A stretch of DNA of 64,000 nt from Caenorhabditis elegans (GCF_000002985.6 NC_003282.8:15376001-15440000); one strand, 5' to 3'. Positions 24,333 through 35,983 are shown, counted from the stretch's first letter. Translations and numbers: made by a program. Notes: generated by a model from the sequence alone, not told the origin.

Positions 24333-27300
24333 ATGTCTTCTGGCGGTAACAGTTCAAATGTGAATAGAAATTCTGGGAGTAGCAATGTGATTACTTTGAA
24401 TGGTATGATTCCCTGTTTGACCAAAAATTTTTAAACTTTAAAATTTTCAGATTCTGACGAAGAAACCGAGGACAGCAATTTGGGCAGCAGCTCGTCCACA
24501 AATCTTTGCAAAGTTAGTTTCAAATCTTTGCAAAGTTAGACTAGTATTGCACAAAAATTTCTAAAATTGTTCTAAACTTTTTGAAACAGTAATTTTTTTC
24601 CTATAAAAAAAGTTTCCACACTTTTAAAAGTTCCTCACTAAAATGTTCTGTGACCAATTTTTGTTTTATCGGATTACGGAATTTAGAGTCTGTTTGCATC
24701 ATTGAACCACTCACAAAGGGGCACATATTTTGAAAAATCACGTGAGTTTTCGTATATGTAGTTAGGACGGGAAAGTTTTTTTCAATAAATTAATATTATT
24801 GTCTAAAGCAATTGCCATTCCTGGAGAAGGTGAAACAGAGCTTTATAAATTTTAAATTAAGTTGACAAAGATTTAAATACAAAACTTATCCTGAATCTTC
24901 GTTGCTACAAGTTGCAAATTCCCGTAAATTAAAGTAAAAAAATTATGGGGCACATCAATTACATTTCAGGTATGCGGAGCCGAAAAAGCTGCTCTTCACT
25001 ACGGAGCACTGAGCTGTGTCGGATGTAAAGGCTTCTTCCGTCGGGCTCTTCTGAAGGCTGATCAACTGGAATGTGCTGCAAATGGAGAGTGTACAGTTAG
25101 TGTTTTGCGTGAGTTTGACATTGGGAATTGCGCAGTTTTTTACTTTTTTTTACTTTTTGAAAGCTATCAAAGTCATATTGACATTCTGTTTGAGTCAAAA
25201 TGTATATTTTAGTGTTGAAACAGTAAAAATTATAAATTCGTTAAATAATTTTAATCATAAAACCTATGCAATTGCGCGCTTGAAACAGTTTTTCCTTTAC
25301 CAAAGTCAATTTATTGTGTTTTTTCTTTCAGAGAAAACCCAATGCAGAAGCTGTAGATTCAATAAGTGCCTACGCGAAGGAATGAATCCTGCTTGTGAGT
25401 TTTATTTTCAATCCAAAATTTTTGGAATTTTTTATTTATTTCTATACGATTTTTAAATCGTGACATAAGTTCGAATATACATAAAAATAAATCGTTTTCA
25501 GTTAATACCTGAAAGTAAATTTTATTCTTGAAACAGTAGTTTTTTTTTTCAATTTTTGATTTTCCAGACTTTATACGTTTTGTGTTTTGATATCAATTCA
25601 ATATTTAATTTTTCCGTTTATAATATAGCAAAAACAAAAAAAAATTATGCAGTAAAGCAGTTAAACATATTTGGAACAATATAGCAGTTTCGAATGTATT
25701 AAATACTATTGAACTCCCCTTTTTAAGACAAAAATTATTTCAAAAATTTTCAGTTTCAAGTTTCCCATAAATGTTTCAGCTTTTGTTTTAACGGTACTCA
25801 TCCTTCAAATTTAATATGATATCTCAGATGTCCGCCCAAACCGAGACGCACCTCCAAAGCCACGTAAGCCGACAACTACAGTAGCCACGTGCGATCAAAC
25901 TGATCGTGGTAGGACCACAAAAAGCCGCGAGGAGTGGATGAAAAAGATGACGGTTGAGATGAGAACAATATTAATGACACTGTTGAATATTGAGACAAAA
26001 GTAGGTATTTCGCGCGGGGGCCTCGGTTATCGTCGGCTGCTGACACAATTTCTATTAATTACAGGTAATGAAAGGAGATACACAACAAGAAGCATCAAAA
26101 CTGTACCCGCTGAAAGGAATTGATAAGCTCAGTGATATCATTGAAACACCGATTCAATTAAAAGGAAAACGAACAGAAATGAGATATGAAGCATACAGAA
26201 TGGCTGGAAATGATGAGTTATGTGCAATTGCCTATCGGAGGTTGATTGCTGCAATTGATTGGGTTGAATCGCTGTCACCACTGTTGGGACACCTAACGCC
26301 TCAGGATAAGGTAATAAATATTCTTTGCAAAGTGAGAAAATAATGGAATTTAGAAAAAATAAGTTTTAGAAAATTGAAAAAAATAAAAAAAAAATATTGC
26401 TTCACCCTATTTATTTAACTGACGTTTGTTTCTACAAAGCGCTCTCCATTCATTACTTGCTACATGGCTTTATCCTCAAATTTAGTTTTAAAGTGGATTT
26501 AATTATAATTGCTAGTTTTTCTTCAACTTTCTGGCCTGATACTAAATCTCTTTGAAAAACTTTGATTTCGCTGAAAAAAAGGTGAGAAGTTGACACAGAA
26601 CACCTTTTTTCAATAGTTACTGTTTCAAAAGTCTTTAAAAAAAAATTCCAAAATTCCGAAATTCCAAAATTTTATTTTTCAGGATTTTTCTAATGTTGAC
26701 TGCAAATACACTTAAAATAAAAAACTGCGTGGCGTGTACTGCAGACAACCTAATATTTAGGCCCCGCCTTTTTTTCGTCTACTCACGGGATAAAGGCGAA
26801 ATTCGGGACCCCAACCAATATCATACCGCCGACATCTCACGGGTTCCGCGCGCCGCTGCGTTTAACTCGCTGTGGGCGTGGTGAGCTGTCTCCGCCCGCT
26901 GCGAGTTAAACATAGCTGCGCGTGGAACCTGTGAGATGTTGGCGGCCTGATATTGGTTGGGGTCCAAATTTTTGCCTTTTCTCCGTGAGTGGACGAGAAG
27001 AAGGCGGGGCCTAAATATTAGGTTTTCTGCAGTACACGCCACACAGCTTTTTTTCATTTTTAGTGTAACATCATTTGCACAAAAAAATTGGTTTCAAATT
27101 GTTTTCAAAAAAATTCCCAATTTTAACTTAAAAATCACGCTTAATTAATAATATTCCCTCAGATAGCACTGGTCAAATCTTCATTCGCCCCACTTATGGT
27201 CTTCAATTTTTGTGCGAGAACAGCAGAAGCTTGTCAGGATGAGAATGTTCTATGCCTTTGTAATTTTGCATATGTTCCACGGAATATATCAAAAATGTAT

Positions 27301-30300
27301 GAGGACACATAGTGAGTTTTAGTTTTTTTGAATTATTTTCTTGGACTTTATGAGAAGTTTCAATATTAAATAGAATAGCTAGCTAGAATTCACTAACAAT
27401 GTGAAACAGTAAACATTTCTTATTCATATTTGTTTATAAAGTACATATGTGTCCAATTTAGGAGCTTGACGGAAAATTAGCGAGGCAATCACAAAACCTT
27501 ACAACAATTTGAGAAACATTTTTTCCTAATTTCAAACACAAAAATAATGTTAGTGTAACAGTGAAATTTTTTAAAAATCAACTAAATTGTTTTCTAGGTA
27601 TTTCTTCATTTTAGAAATGAATTTCTAAAAAAATTCTTTTTTGTTTAATTGATAATGCCAATTGAGAATATTACTTGTACAAATGCTTTCACGACTTTAA
27701 ATTTTCATATGTACATATGTTCTTTGCTCTTATTTAAGACTTATGACGCCACGCCACGTTGTGTGAGTTTGACAGCAAATTAACGGGGAAATCAAAAAAT
27801 AATAAAATATTTTGATAATGCCATTTGAGAATAATACTTGATTTGTCTATATTTTGAAGACAATTTTCACTTATTTGGTTCGATGTTCTTGTAATTAAAG
27901 CCTCAAAAAGATCATGCACTTTTCAAATAAGTTTGAAACAGTGAACAATTTTTCAACTTGAAATGTTTATTCTCGTTCCGTTTCGGTAAACTATTATATT
28001 AGTCAGCATTTTCAAGAATTCATTACTTTTGTATTTCTTAAAATCATTTCAAAATTTCAGTCACCTCGGCAACGGACTCGTGGAACGTGCTCTAAATGAG
28101 CTTGTAGCAGTATATCGGGAATATGGTATGAGAGAAGAGGAAATTGTTTGCGTGAATGCAATGATTTGTCTGAATCCTCTGGCAAAAGATGTATCGGATT
28201 CTTTGTTTGAAAAGATTGTTGAGCTGAGAAATCGAATTGCTGATTGTCTTTTTTCAATTGTTAAGGAGGTTCGATTAAGTCCGACACCGAATGTATGTTA
28301 CGGACATATACTTCTTTCATTGGCTACTGTTACAGTAAGTTCATATTTGTTTTATTTGTTTGACGTTGAACAGAGTTTTTAAGGGATTTGAAACGTTGTT
28401 TTATTTTAAAAATTGATTTTTTTAAAAATGGTAAAACTTTTTTTCCGTTTCGTGTAATGATAAGCAACAATGGGTTTCGAGTGATTTGTTCAAGGCGCTT
28501 TAAACGTTATAGGCTTTTACTGATTTGACGACGAGAAAAATATTTGTAGAGGGTTAACTCACAATTTTTTTGGAAATGTTCAACTAGAAAGAAAATGAAA
28601 TTTTAAAGTATTAAAATCTTAACTTTGCTTCTACACAGTCACACATTTAAAAGTTAAAATTTTGAAAATCTACCGTTTCAACAATGTTTGATATTCATTT
28701 ATTATAAATCTGAACTGTTTGTTTTTGGATTCATATTTACTTGCCTCATTCGAATTTATTCTAAACTACTTTTATAGTTCATAACTTCTCCAAATTCATG
28801 TTCCCCAATTTTTGCAGGAACTAGCAAATGCGATGAGTGAAAATCTCCAATTTGCTCAAACATTTTCAAATCAAGGAGAAATTCCACTTCTCACTGACTT
28901 ATTCGGCTGTTTCACAGTTGAACCATTTTTCAAAGAAGTCGACGAGCTGGCGGCAATGAGTTTGGAAAAGGCGAAAGCTGAAAAGAAGAAGGAAATGAGT
29001 ACACAAACTGATAGGTTGCCTCCTCCAAGAGCATTATTGGTCAGTTTTGATATGAATTTTGAAATTTCAAGAAATTGTAGAAATACATTGTTCTGCCAAA
29101 AAAAATGATTATTTTTTTCGATTTTTTTTTAAATTATAGTTTTCAATAATACAAAAGAGACCAGACTCGCAACACATTTTAAATTAGAACATGATTTACA
29201 TTAACTTGACGAAATTGTACTTTTTTTTGAAAAAAAAAAGTTTACTGTTTCGTGGCTATCATTTAATTCAATACCAGACTCTTTCATATTTTATGCAGTT
29301 CTCTAACCGAGTAATATTTTCAGAAACGACAAGCAACTATCGATGAGGACAGCGAAGAACCTGCTCGACAGAATTTTCGACTTTTGCAGCCTCCAAACAA
29401 TTTCTACATTACTGAAATGTTGGATGATTTGAGGGTGAGCTATATGTTTTTAGCATTTTTTTTTCGTTTCCTTTGTGTTTGCAAGTTCCCCATGAGACAT
29501 AAAGAGTCTGAAATTTTTATGAGTTACTTATTCTTTTCACAGTTTTCAAGTGATTCAAAATACCAGTAAGTTAATATGAAATATTTTTCTTCATAAGCGA
29601 CCTGCACATCATTGTGTTTTTCCATTAGTCATTAGTTTTTCAAAACTAGTTGAAACATACAATTTTTCTTGAGAATTCCAATTCCAAACTCTTCCGTTTT
29701 GTTTTTTTTTTAAATCTACTTTATTTATGATTTAGTTTTGAAAACGAATCACATAAAGTGAATAGAAGTTTATCAATTTTCAAATTTATTTTTTTAAACA
29801 ATCAAATTGTTATATTTAGCTAATAAGAAATGATTTTTTTAAAACTCACCTAATGTTAATTTTTAGAAGAAAAACAAATTATTCTACATTTTTATTAAAA
29901 ATTTATTATGTTCCATCTGAAAGAAGATAGAAATTAAAGCTGAAATTATATAACTGATATTTATAAACGTTTTGAAACAGTACGAAATTTGTTTTTTTTT
30001 TCAAATTCTTATTTCTCGACGATTTGTTATATGGAATAGCTTTAAAAATCAATTTTATATTAACAACTCGAGAAACTGAAAATTTTGAAACAAAAAAAAT
30101 TAAATCAACTGTTTCATCTACTCTATATTTTCTTTCCACTTTAAAATTTTTTTAGTTCGCTCGTGTTGGCAGATAATTTCAATTTTCAACATTTAAATGT
30201 TTTTAACACTATTTAAATCCTTCAAACAAGAACGTTAATTTCTAAAAAAAAGTATTTCTAAAATTAAATCAACTGTTCTACTCACTCCATATTTTCCTTC

Positions 30301-31160
30301 GCTTTAAGATTTATTCAGTGCTTCTAGCAATTCCACAATACCTACTTTTCCCATTTCCCACATTTTTTCCATTGTCTCCCTACGTGTTCCAGGCACCCTC
30401 TTCCACCCAATCGTCGTCTGATGATCCTAATTCTGCTATGGTATCCACACTGTTTTGAAATTAAATTTTATTCATTTTTCAGAACAATCACGCCGAGAAT
30501 CATTTGATAAGTCTCAACTTTGACGCTTCAAACGTTTCGAATGCAATCGCTTCGAGACCCAGTTTTGAGGATTTGGGTACTGTACCAAGTGGTTCAACAG
30601 TAACACGACGAATTGGGAGTAATATTCAAGGTTTGTGATTTAATGATATTTGAAACGGTCTGATATATTGAAAAATTGTTCGACAATTTGAATTTATTAA
30701 CATTGTGAAACAGTAAAAAACATGTTCTAAAATTTGTGTTTCTGGAGTTGCCAAAAACCATTGCTCATGAAAAAAAAACACATTTTCAACATTTCCAGGA
30801 CCATCCCACCTCCCTCAATGTGGTTCTACAGTAACCCAAAGACCTACAGTACCCTCCTCCACAACATCCTCCACATTCTACAATTTCCCTCCACCACCTG
30901 GTTATCCACCATTAAATGCTGGATACACACCGAATGTCAACTATCCGAATTTGTATCAACAACCACAGTATTTCCAGAATTTTCAGCAAAATAATTACCC
31001 ATCTCAAGTCATGGAACAGCAAAATTATGGAAATGTTGAAAGTACCAGTTACCCATTTCCACGAAATGATGGTTTTGTGTATAATCATCCGAATATTCCA
31101 TACTCACATCATAATAATAGTCTACAACAAAATAATTTTCATAATCAATATGCAAATTAG
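24333..31160 (+). CDS. HNF4-like nuclear hormone receptor
   Basis: Ligand-regulated zinc-finger transcription factor, 688 residues in 13 exons: 24333-24402, 24451-24512, 24970-25108, 25332-25394, 25828-26000, 26065-26310, 27163-27311, 28061-28334, 28818-29039, 29324-29434, 30393-30440, 30483-30630, 30799-31160. All phases agree. The DNA-binding domain is residues ~43-112: CKVCG, P-box SCVGCKGFFRR, then C-x5-C-x9-C-x2-C with CRSCRFNKCLREGM. That nine-residue spacing decides the exon 3 donor (GTGAGT at 25109). The sequence after it (YVRPNRDAPP) and the ligand-binding domain (~residues 190-440: IDWVESLSPLLGHL, LVKSSFAPLMVFNF, helix 12 region LLTDLFGCFTVEPF) resemble the HNF4-derived group expanded in nematodes. 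The C-terminal ~200 residues are Pro/Ser then Asn/Gln/Tyr-rich, disorder-like. The 48-nt exon 11 keeps frame and could be skipped. A TTTCAG at 24280-24285 may be a spliced-leader acceptor. I cannot assign the nhr number. Confidence 0.9.
24501..24540 (+). repeat. Tandem duplication of the exon 2 splice donor
   Basis: AATCTTTGCAAAGTTAG occurs twice, 22 bp apart (24501-24517 and 24523-24539). The first is the exon 2 end and donor; use of the second would shift frame. The second copy lies under a predicted antisense 21U-RNA. Confidence 0.85.
24523..24543 (-). ncRNA. Predicted 21U-RNA antisense to receptor intron 2
   Basis: Core 24589-24582; U in TACT at +46. Lies on the duplicated splice donor, so 17 nt of it would pair with the real exon 2/intron 2 junction. 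Confidence 0.55.
24772..24792 (-). ncRNA. Predicted 21U-RNA, receptor intron 2, antisense
   Basis: Core 24838-24831; U in TATT at +46. Confidence 0.55.
25157..25177 (-). ncRNA. Predicted 21U-RNA, receptor intron 3, antisense
   Basis: Core 25223-25216; U in CAAT at +46. The duplicate in the pseudogene has lost the core (TGAAACTG). Confidence 0.55.
25281..25288 (-). promoter_or_regulatory. 21U core, receptor intron 3, YRNT at +44
   Basis: Antisense to the receptor. The paralogous site in the pseudogene copy reads TGAAGCAG. Confidence 0.4.
25471..25491 (-). ncRNA. Predicted 21U-RNA, receptor intron 4, antisense
   Basis: Core 25536-25529; U in CGAT at +45. Confidence 0.5.
26620..26627 (+). promoter_or_regulatory. 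21U core without a placed YRNT, receptor intron 6
   Basis: GTTACTGTTTCAAAAG in sense orientation. No T in YRNT context at 45-47. Confidence 0.35.
26709..27065. mobile_element. Palindromic MITE, full copy 2, in receptor intron 6
   Basis: Same family as 14134: ends CACTTAAAATAAAAAACTGC and complement, TA on both sides (26707-26708, 27066-27067). Inserted in the intron between the exons ending 26310 and starting 27163, in a gene that still reads cleanly. Confidence 0.88.
27342..27362 (-). ncRNA. Predicted 21U-RNA, receptor intron 7, antisense
   Basis: Core 27409-27402; U in TATT at +47. Confidence 0.5.
27874..27894 (-). ncRNA. Predicted 21U-RNA, receptor intron 7, antisense
   Basis: Core 27941-27934; U in TAAT at +47. 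Confidence 0.5.
28907..28914 (+). other. CTGTTTCA inside receptor exon 9
   Basis: Codons for Cys-Phe-Thr in the ligand-binding domain. No YRNT at 45-47, unlike most intergenic copies; probably chance. Confidence 0.6.
29913..29933 (-). ncRNA. Predicted 21U-RNA, receptor intron 10, antisense
   Basis: Core 29980-29973; U in TAAT at +47. Confidence 0.5.
30156..30176 (+). ncRNA. Predicted 21U-RNA, receptor intron 10, sense
   Basis: Core at 30109; U in TAGT at +47. The only well-formed sense-oriented one in the gene. Confidence 0.5.
30647..30667 (-). ncRNA. Predicted 21U-RNA, receptor intron 12, antisense
   Basis: Core 30713-30706; U in CAAT at +46. Confidence 0.55.
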
Positions 31161-31174
31161 GTCTTCAAATGATC

Positions 31175-31222
31175 AAGCGTCCGACACCTGACGGGCCAGA
31201 ACCCGTAAGATGTCGGGCGCTT
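31175..31222 (+). promoter_or_regulatory. Stem-loop in the receptor 3' UTR
   Basis: Two 21-nt arms (AAGCGTCCGACACCTGACG.. and ..AAGATGTCGGGCGCTT) with a 6-nt loop, 14 nt after the receptor stop codon. The arms share words with the palindromic MITE core, so it is probably a MITE remnant now in the transcript. It would form a stable hairpin in the mRNA. Confidence 0.7.
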
Positions 31223-31393
31223 TTCTTTTCCCCCTCCTCCTCCACATTTCCTACAATCCGGTGGCATAATTCTTCACTTTTCATATGGTTTTCTATTTGG
31301 TCAAATGCTGATGATTTACGTGTAATTTCTCCCGAATTTCTATCAAATTTCTTTGCGATTCTTGCGATAATATGTGATTTTCAAGGTTTTATG

Positions 31394-31399
31394 AATAAA
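31394..31399 (+). terminator. Poly(A) signal AATAAA of the receptor gene
   Basis: Canonical AATAAA 234 nt after the stop codon, followed by a T-rich stretch and TGTGTGTTTTC. Confidence 0.7.
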
Positions 31400-32633
31400 A
31401 TTTTATATTAAACTTTTGTGTGTTTTCAGTTTTTGTTTTGCAAAAATTTTAATTTTTTTAATTTGACTGGTATAATACGAGGCAAAGTAAAGCACAATAA
31501 TCTTTGATAATTTTGTAAAGTTTTTGAAACGGTAGATTTTTTTAAATAATTTTTTTTCAACACTTAACAGCTCTATACTAATTTCACGGTGAAATGTTCT
31601 GTTTTTCGATTTTTCCTGGTCAGATTAGGGAATTCGAAGTTTGTTCTTATTTTCAACATATATATTACAGAATGATGTGAATTTTTGGTTTTGAAAACCT
31701 TGATTGATTTGATTTAATCATCAAAAAATGATCATTTTATGTAGAAAATGTGAAACAGAGCATACACTTTTCTCGCCACTTGGTTAGTTCCGAGCATTTT
31801 TATATTGATTTTTAATTTTTTTTTTCAGAACCTTACAAAAACAGATTTTGAAATTCGAGAGGTCCACGATAGCCCGGCTTGCTCCCAGGCGGACATGCCT
31901 ACCGTGCCTACCTTATTTTTTATTATTTCGCAAATTTTAGAGCTTATATAATATTTGACACCATTTGTCACAAAAATTCTCGAAAATTGGCATTTTTATT
32001 TATATTTAAACTGTTTAAAAATCAATTAAGTTTATCGGCATTCGGAAACAGTAAACTTTATTTCGAAAAATGGTTAGTAGAATAAAATATTTGTTAAATG
32101 AGAATATACTTTTAGAGAATAGAAAAACAATTGCTCCAAAAATTAGGCAGCTTCTTCAAATTAGTGAAACATGAAAAAAGTTAAAAAAAAAGGTCTCAAA
32201 AAGAAATTGGACAAATAAATGTTAAAAATTATATAATAACAAAAACCTGAAACAGTACTCGAATATTTTCTACTACAACTTTCGAAATAAACCCGACTCA
32301 GCAGAATTTGTGAAATTTTTTGAAAACAAATACGTCTTGAATCATGGTAAATGGGTCTCGCACGGATTTCATAAGCTTTTATAAAGCGTTTTCTGACTTT
32401 TTGAATGAAATTTTCTTAAAATTACCGGAGTTTCTTTAAAAAATGGTCATCAAATGTGATATAACTAAAATTCGAAAACTTTGTCAAATTTATGAAAACA
32501 GTGAAACATTATTTAATTCCTAAATGCTTAATAAATGCATTGGTGGCAAGTTTTTTTTTAAATTTAATTTTCCACAGAGTAAAGTTGTATATTATTTCGA
32601 AAAGTTGAAAAAGCAAAAGGTGAGAGACAGGTC
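31400..32633. other. Intergenic DNA behind the receptor
   Basis: No gene seen. Two minus-strand 21U core motifs, 31751-31758 and 32248-32255, lack a correctly placed YRNT. Confidence 0.6.
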
Positions 32634-33256
32634 TGCAGAGCCGAAAAAGCTGCTCGGAGCATCAAGCTGTGTCGGTGGTAAAGTCTTCTTCCGTCGGGCT
32701 TTTCTGAAGGCTGATAGACTGGAATGTGCTGCAAATGGAGAACTTGTAAAACACATCAACTTTTTATTGATTGGAAAATTGTTGTGGTAACGAAATTGTT
32801 GTTGCCCCATTGACACTATGATTAAAACAAACTTTAAGTCTCAGTGTTGAAACTGTAAAAATTGTAAATTCGTTTATAAAAAATTTAAATCCTACGTTTT
32901 TCTAAAATTACGCGCTTGAAGCAGTTTTTTTATTAAAAAAAAAAGAATTTATCATTATGTTTGTAGGAGAACTCGTCCCTTTCTTTTCATATCATTCCTT
33001 TCTTGTGACTCATAGCACTTTTAATATCACAATGATTGCCTTGCAGTCTAAGTTGCATTCTTCCCCCTTGTCTCCCGTTGTAAGATTCTTCCTATTTCTC
33101 GGCCCCACTTATTCTGTATTTATACCAGCTCTTAGGAGCTGTTCTATCTTCAATAAACCGGTCACTGCCTGACCACAAACCAACAATGTTTTTATTTTAG
33201 GCATAACTCCATGCAGAATCTGCAGATTCAACAAATGTCTACACGAAACAGTTTAA
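32634..33256 (+). pseudogene. Decayed duplicate of the nuclear receptor DNA-binding exons
   Basis: 32634-32744 matches receptor exon 3 (24970-25095), and 33203-33256 matches exon 4; the DNA between matches intron 3. An 8-bp gap (TTCACTAC missing) after GCTGCTC shifts the frame, the P-box reads CVGGKV instead of CVGCKG, and the second part ends in a stop after CRICRFNKCLHETV. Both minus-strand 21U core motifs of the parent intron (TGAAACAG at 25216 and 25281) are mutated here, to TGAAACTG near 32848 and TGAAGCAG near 32920. A solo LTR has been inserted into the intron part. Confidence 0.88.
32962..33185 (+). mobile_element. Solo LTR of a retrotransposon (fossil)
   Basis: 224 bp beginning TGTAGGAG and ending CCAACA, flanked by the 5-bp duplication ATGTT (32957-32961 and 33186-33190). 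A TATTTATA box and an AATAAA lie where an LTR promoter and poly(A) signal would. No internal region or second LTR is present, so it is the usual product of LTR-LTR recombination. Family (a Cer-type element) not determined. It is younger than the receptor duplication it interrupts. Confidence 0.75.
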
Positions 33257-33416
33257 TCGTTCTTCAGTGTTTAAGTTTAAAAGGGGAATATATAATATTA
33301 AGATGTTCTGTATAAAAACCGTCGAATAATGAGAATATCTACATTCGTGGCGCAAAATATCTCTTAGCAACTTCTACCGTAGTATTCAATTAAAAAAAAC
33401 AATTTGGACAATTTTT

Positions 33417-33754
33417 GGTGAACGGCCAGAGTCACTAAATTTGGTGAACGGCCAGAGTCACTATTTTTGGTGAACGGCCAGAGTCACTATTTTTGGTGAA
33501 CGGCCAGAGTCACTAAATTTGGTGAACGGCCAGAGTCACTATTTCTGGTGAACGGCCAGAGTCACTATTTTTGGTGAACGGCCAGAGTCACTATTTTTGG
33601 TGAACGGTCAGAGTCACTATTTTTGGTGATCGGCCAGAGTCACTATTTTTGGTGAACGGCCAGAGTCACTATTTTTGGTGAACGGCCAGAGTCACTATTT
33701 TTGGTGAACGGCCAGAGTCACTATTTTTGGTGAACGGCCAGAGTCACTAAATTT
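33417..33754. repeat. 26-bp tandem repeat, 13 copies
   Basis: Thirteen 26-bp units GGTGAACGGCCAGAGTCACT plus ATTTTT or AAATTT, nearly identical (one GATCGG, one GGTCAG variant), then a partial unit. No unique spacers, so not a CRISPR array; no coding capacity. Confidence 0.95.
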
Positions 33755-34496
33755 GGTGAAGCAGTGTATTTTAAAATCTAATGTTTCAGAATATCATTAA
33801 ATTCCAGGAAGATTTCAACAATCAGTTTTATTTCATCTATGAAACAATATTTAACCTTACAAACTAAAATAGATCCAAAAAAAGAACCAAAAAAGAAAAA
33901 GAATCCAAAAAAAACGAATGATTCCTTTGTTTTTCAAAACTCTGACTATTTATTTTTTAGCTTTTTTGAATTAAAACACTTTTGCGCCTTCTTTTTTGAA
34001 CTGTGATTCACGTTTCAACACGCTATTATCAGTAGTCGTTCAGAAATCTTTTAATGGCAATTTTATTTTATAAAATTGGTTTGGAAATGAATTTTCAATA
34101 GCAATTTGCTCGTAATGGAACCTAACATAAATCAAATTTTTATTGTAATACAAGTTATTACTTCCTTGGAATAATTGTTAACTTTCAGTTTTTTTGAAAT
34201 CAGATCTGTGAAAACAATGATTATAATAGTAATGTTGACTATCTGTTCACAATAATTGTTTAAAAAATGTTTATGAGCTTTGACAACATATTGAAACAAT
34301 AATTTCCCAAATTCATTTTAAAAAGTTTTTGTATGTTTGTATTGCCATCGACAGAAAAAAAATGTTAAATATAAAAACGTGCTTGAAGGTGTTATTTTGA
34401 GAAAAACTATACCGACCGTATCAATAATTCTAGATGATTTTTTTTTGAGTCTGTTTCACGTTGTTTTCATTATTAGATTCGATTTTTGAATAATAG

Positions 34497-34517
34497 TGGT
34501 CTGCCAAAGAACACGTT
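34497..34517 (+). ncRNA. Predicted 21U-RNA
   Basis: Core at 34451; U in TAGT at +46. Confidence 0.55.
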
Positions 34518-34985
34518 GTTAATATATAATATAACTTTTCAGCGTTAGCCAAATTTTCACCAAATAATATCCTATCGCACTATTCGGAGCAAACTTGGCT
34601 TCACGTCCAACACTTTTTGGGTTCCGCCCATCGCTATAAAGATTTCGATCGCGGCGTGGGAGCGACGCCGGATCGGAGCCCTAGAATGACGTATACATTT
34701 TCACAATGTACCATATCAACTCTCACACTTTATGATATTTAACTTAATTTTATTTATTTACACTCGCTCTCGGAGAGACGTGGAGAAAATTTTTTAAAAA
34801 AACACATACAGTTGATCAATTGATACAGCCAATCATTTAATAGATAAACTATAAAGTCATGCCAACTATAAATTTTGACGATATATTGAAACATTACTCT
34901 ATTAATAGAATGTTCAGTTTGTTGCTTTTGCATCGGCAGAAAAAAATGTTAGCAATGAAAAATGAAAACCTGTTTCAAAATTGTT

Positions 34986-35078
34986 ATGATAAGTTATGAT
35001 AGTGTTATGTTATGATATGTTATGATATGTTATGTTATGTTATGTTATGTTATGTTATGAGGTTATGATAGTGTTATG
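34986..35078. repeat. TTATG/ATGAT simple repeat
   Basis: Run of TTATG units with GATA/GTG interruptions, from GTTATGATAAG to GATAGTGTTATGATAG. Confidence 0.85.
35016..35036 (+). ncRNA. Predicted 21U-RNA inside a simple repeat
   Basis: Core at 34970; U in TGAT at +46, but the 21 nt fall in the TTATG repeat, so the YRNT match is weak evidence. Confidence 0.35.
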
Positions 35079-35983
35079 ATAGTATACTACAATCGTCAAT
35101 GCACACAGACGGTGAAAGAGCAGTGATTGACGGTGTAGTGGGGATAAACAACAGTTCACTGGATTTTTTTAAAAGAATAATTCTGATGATACCAATTTTT
35201 TTCTGAAACCAACCTAAAAAATATGAAAACGTATTGAATTAATTAAGAAACAGCAATGTTTACTTTGTGTTGAAAACCAAAATTGGACACCAACAAATTT
35301 AAAATTTTGTTATATACAGGATTGTTATATACACTTCAATTTCAAAGACAACAATTAAAAAGATGTATAATTTTTTTAATTACATTTTTTGGTACTTCCT
35401 TCTTTGGAGAACGCATAACGTTTTACCTCGAAATTTCTACTATTTCACTATACTCATTAAACATTTGGATTCATGTGTCTTTGCTTGCAGTGAAGCTCTG
35501 GATTGAAAAAAAAATTAGAACAGAACTGTAGACAGATAATTGATTAAACACGAAAAGCCATTACAGAAATTGAATTACAAAGAGCAAAGAAAGAAAATTG
35601 AATTCAAAAATTGTTTTGGAATCTTAGGTTACTATCGGGAGTTTGCTAGTTTTCGTCGTGTTGAGGCAGGAAATAAGGAAATATTGTTGTTCCAGCCACT
35701 TCAGCTAGTTAAAAAAAAAATTGTTTCATGCTGAAGAAAACGTGAAAAGCACAATAAAAATTGTGTTTTCAAATTATTATTTTTCAGTATATCCTTAAGA
35801 TTTGTGATGATTGTTCTTAAACGATGCCGTTGTTTCACCTGCTTGTTTTATGAAAAAATAATATAAATTATTTTGAAAAAAGTGATTATTAACCTAACAT
35901 GAAATGAATTTGACAAGTTAATAAAACATGTATTATCCCAAACTATTTTGCAAATTTCTAATTTACATGGAATGGCATACTAA

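Noticed and set aside
25091-25096. GTTAGT at 25096 as the exon 3 donor
   Set aside because: It would break the phase or the nine-residue Cys spacing of the second finger; GTGAGT at 25109 satisfies both.
25073-25456. 127-codon frame crossing receptor exons 3 and 4
   Set aside because: Runs through intron 3 in a shifted frame; the spliced frame gives the correct zinc-finger spacing.
28907-28914. 21U promoter in receptor exon 9
   Set aside because: In conserved coding sequence and without a YRNT at the required distance.
33417-33754. CRISPR-like array of regular repeats
   Set aside because: Units abut directly with no unique spacers, and the genome is eukaryotic; plain 26-bp tandem repeat.
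35083-35137. Hairpin around CTACAATCGTCAATG / TTGACGGTGTAG
   Set aside because: Pairing is imperfect and short; no family or flanking duplication.
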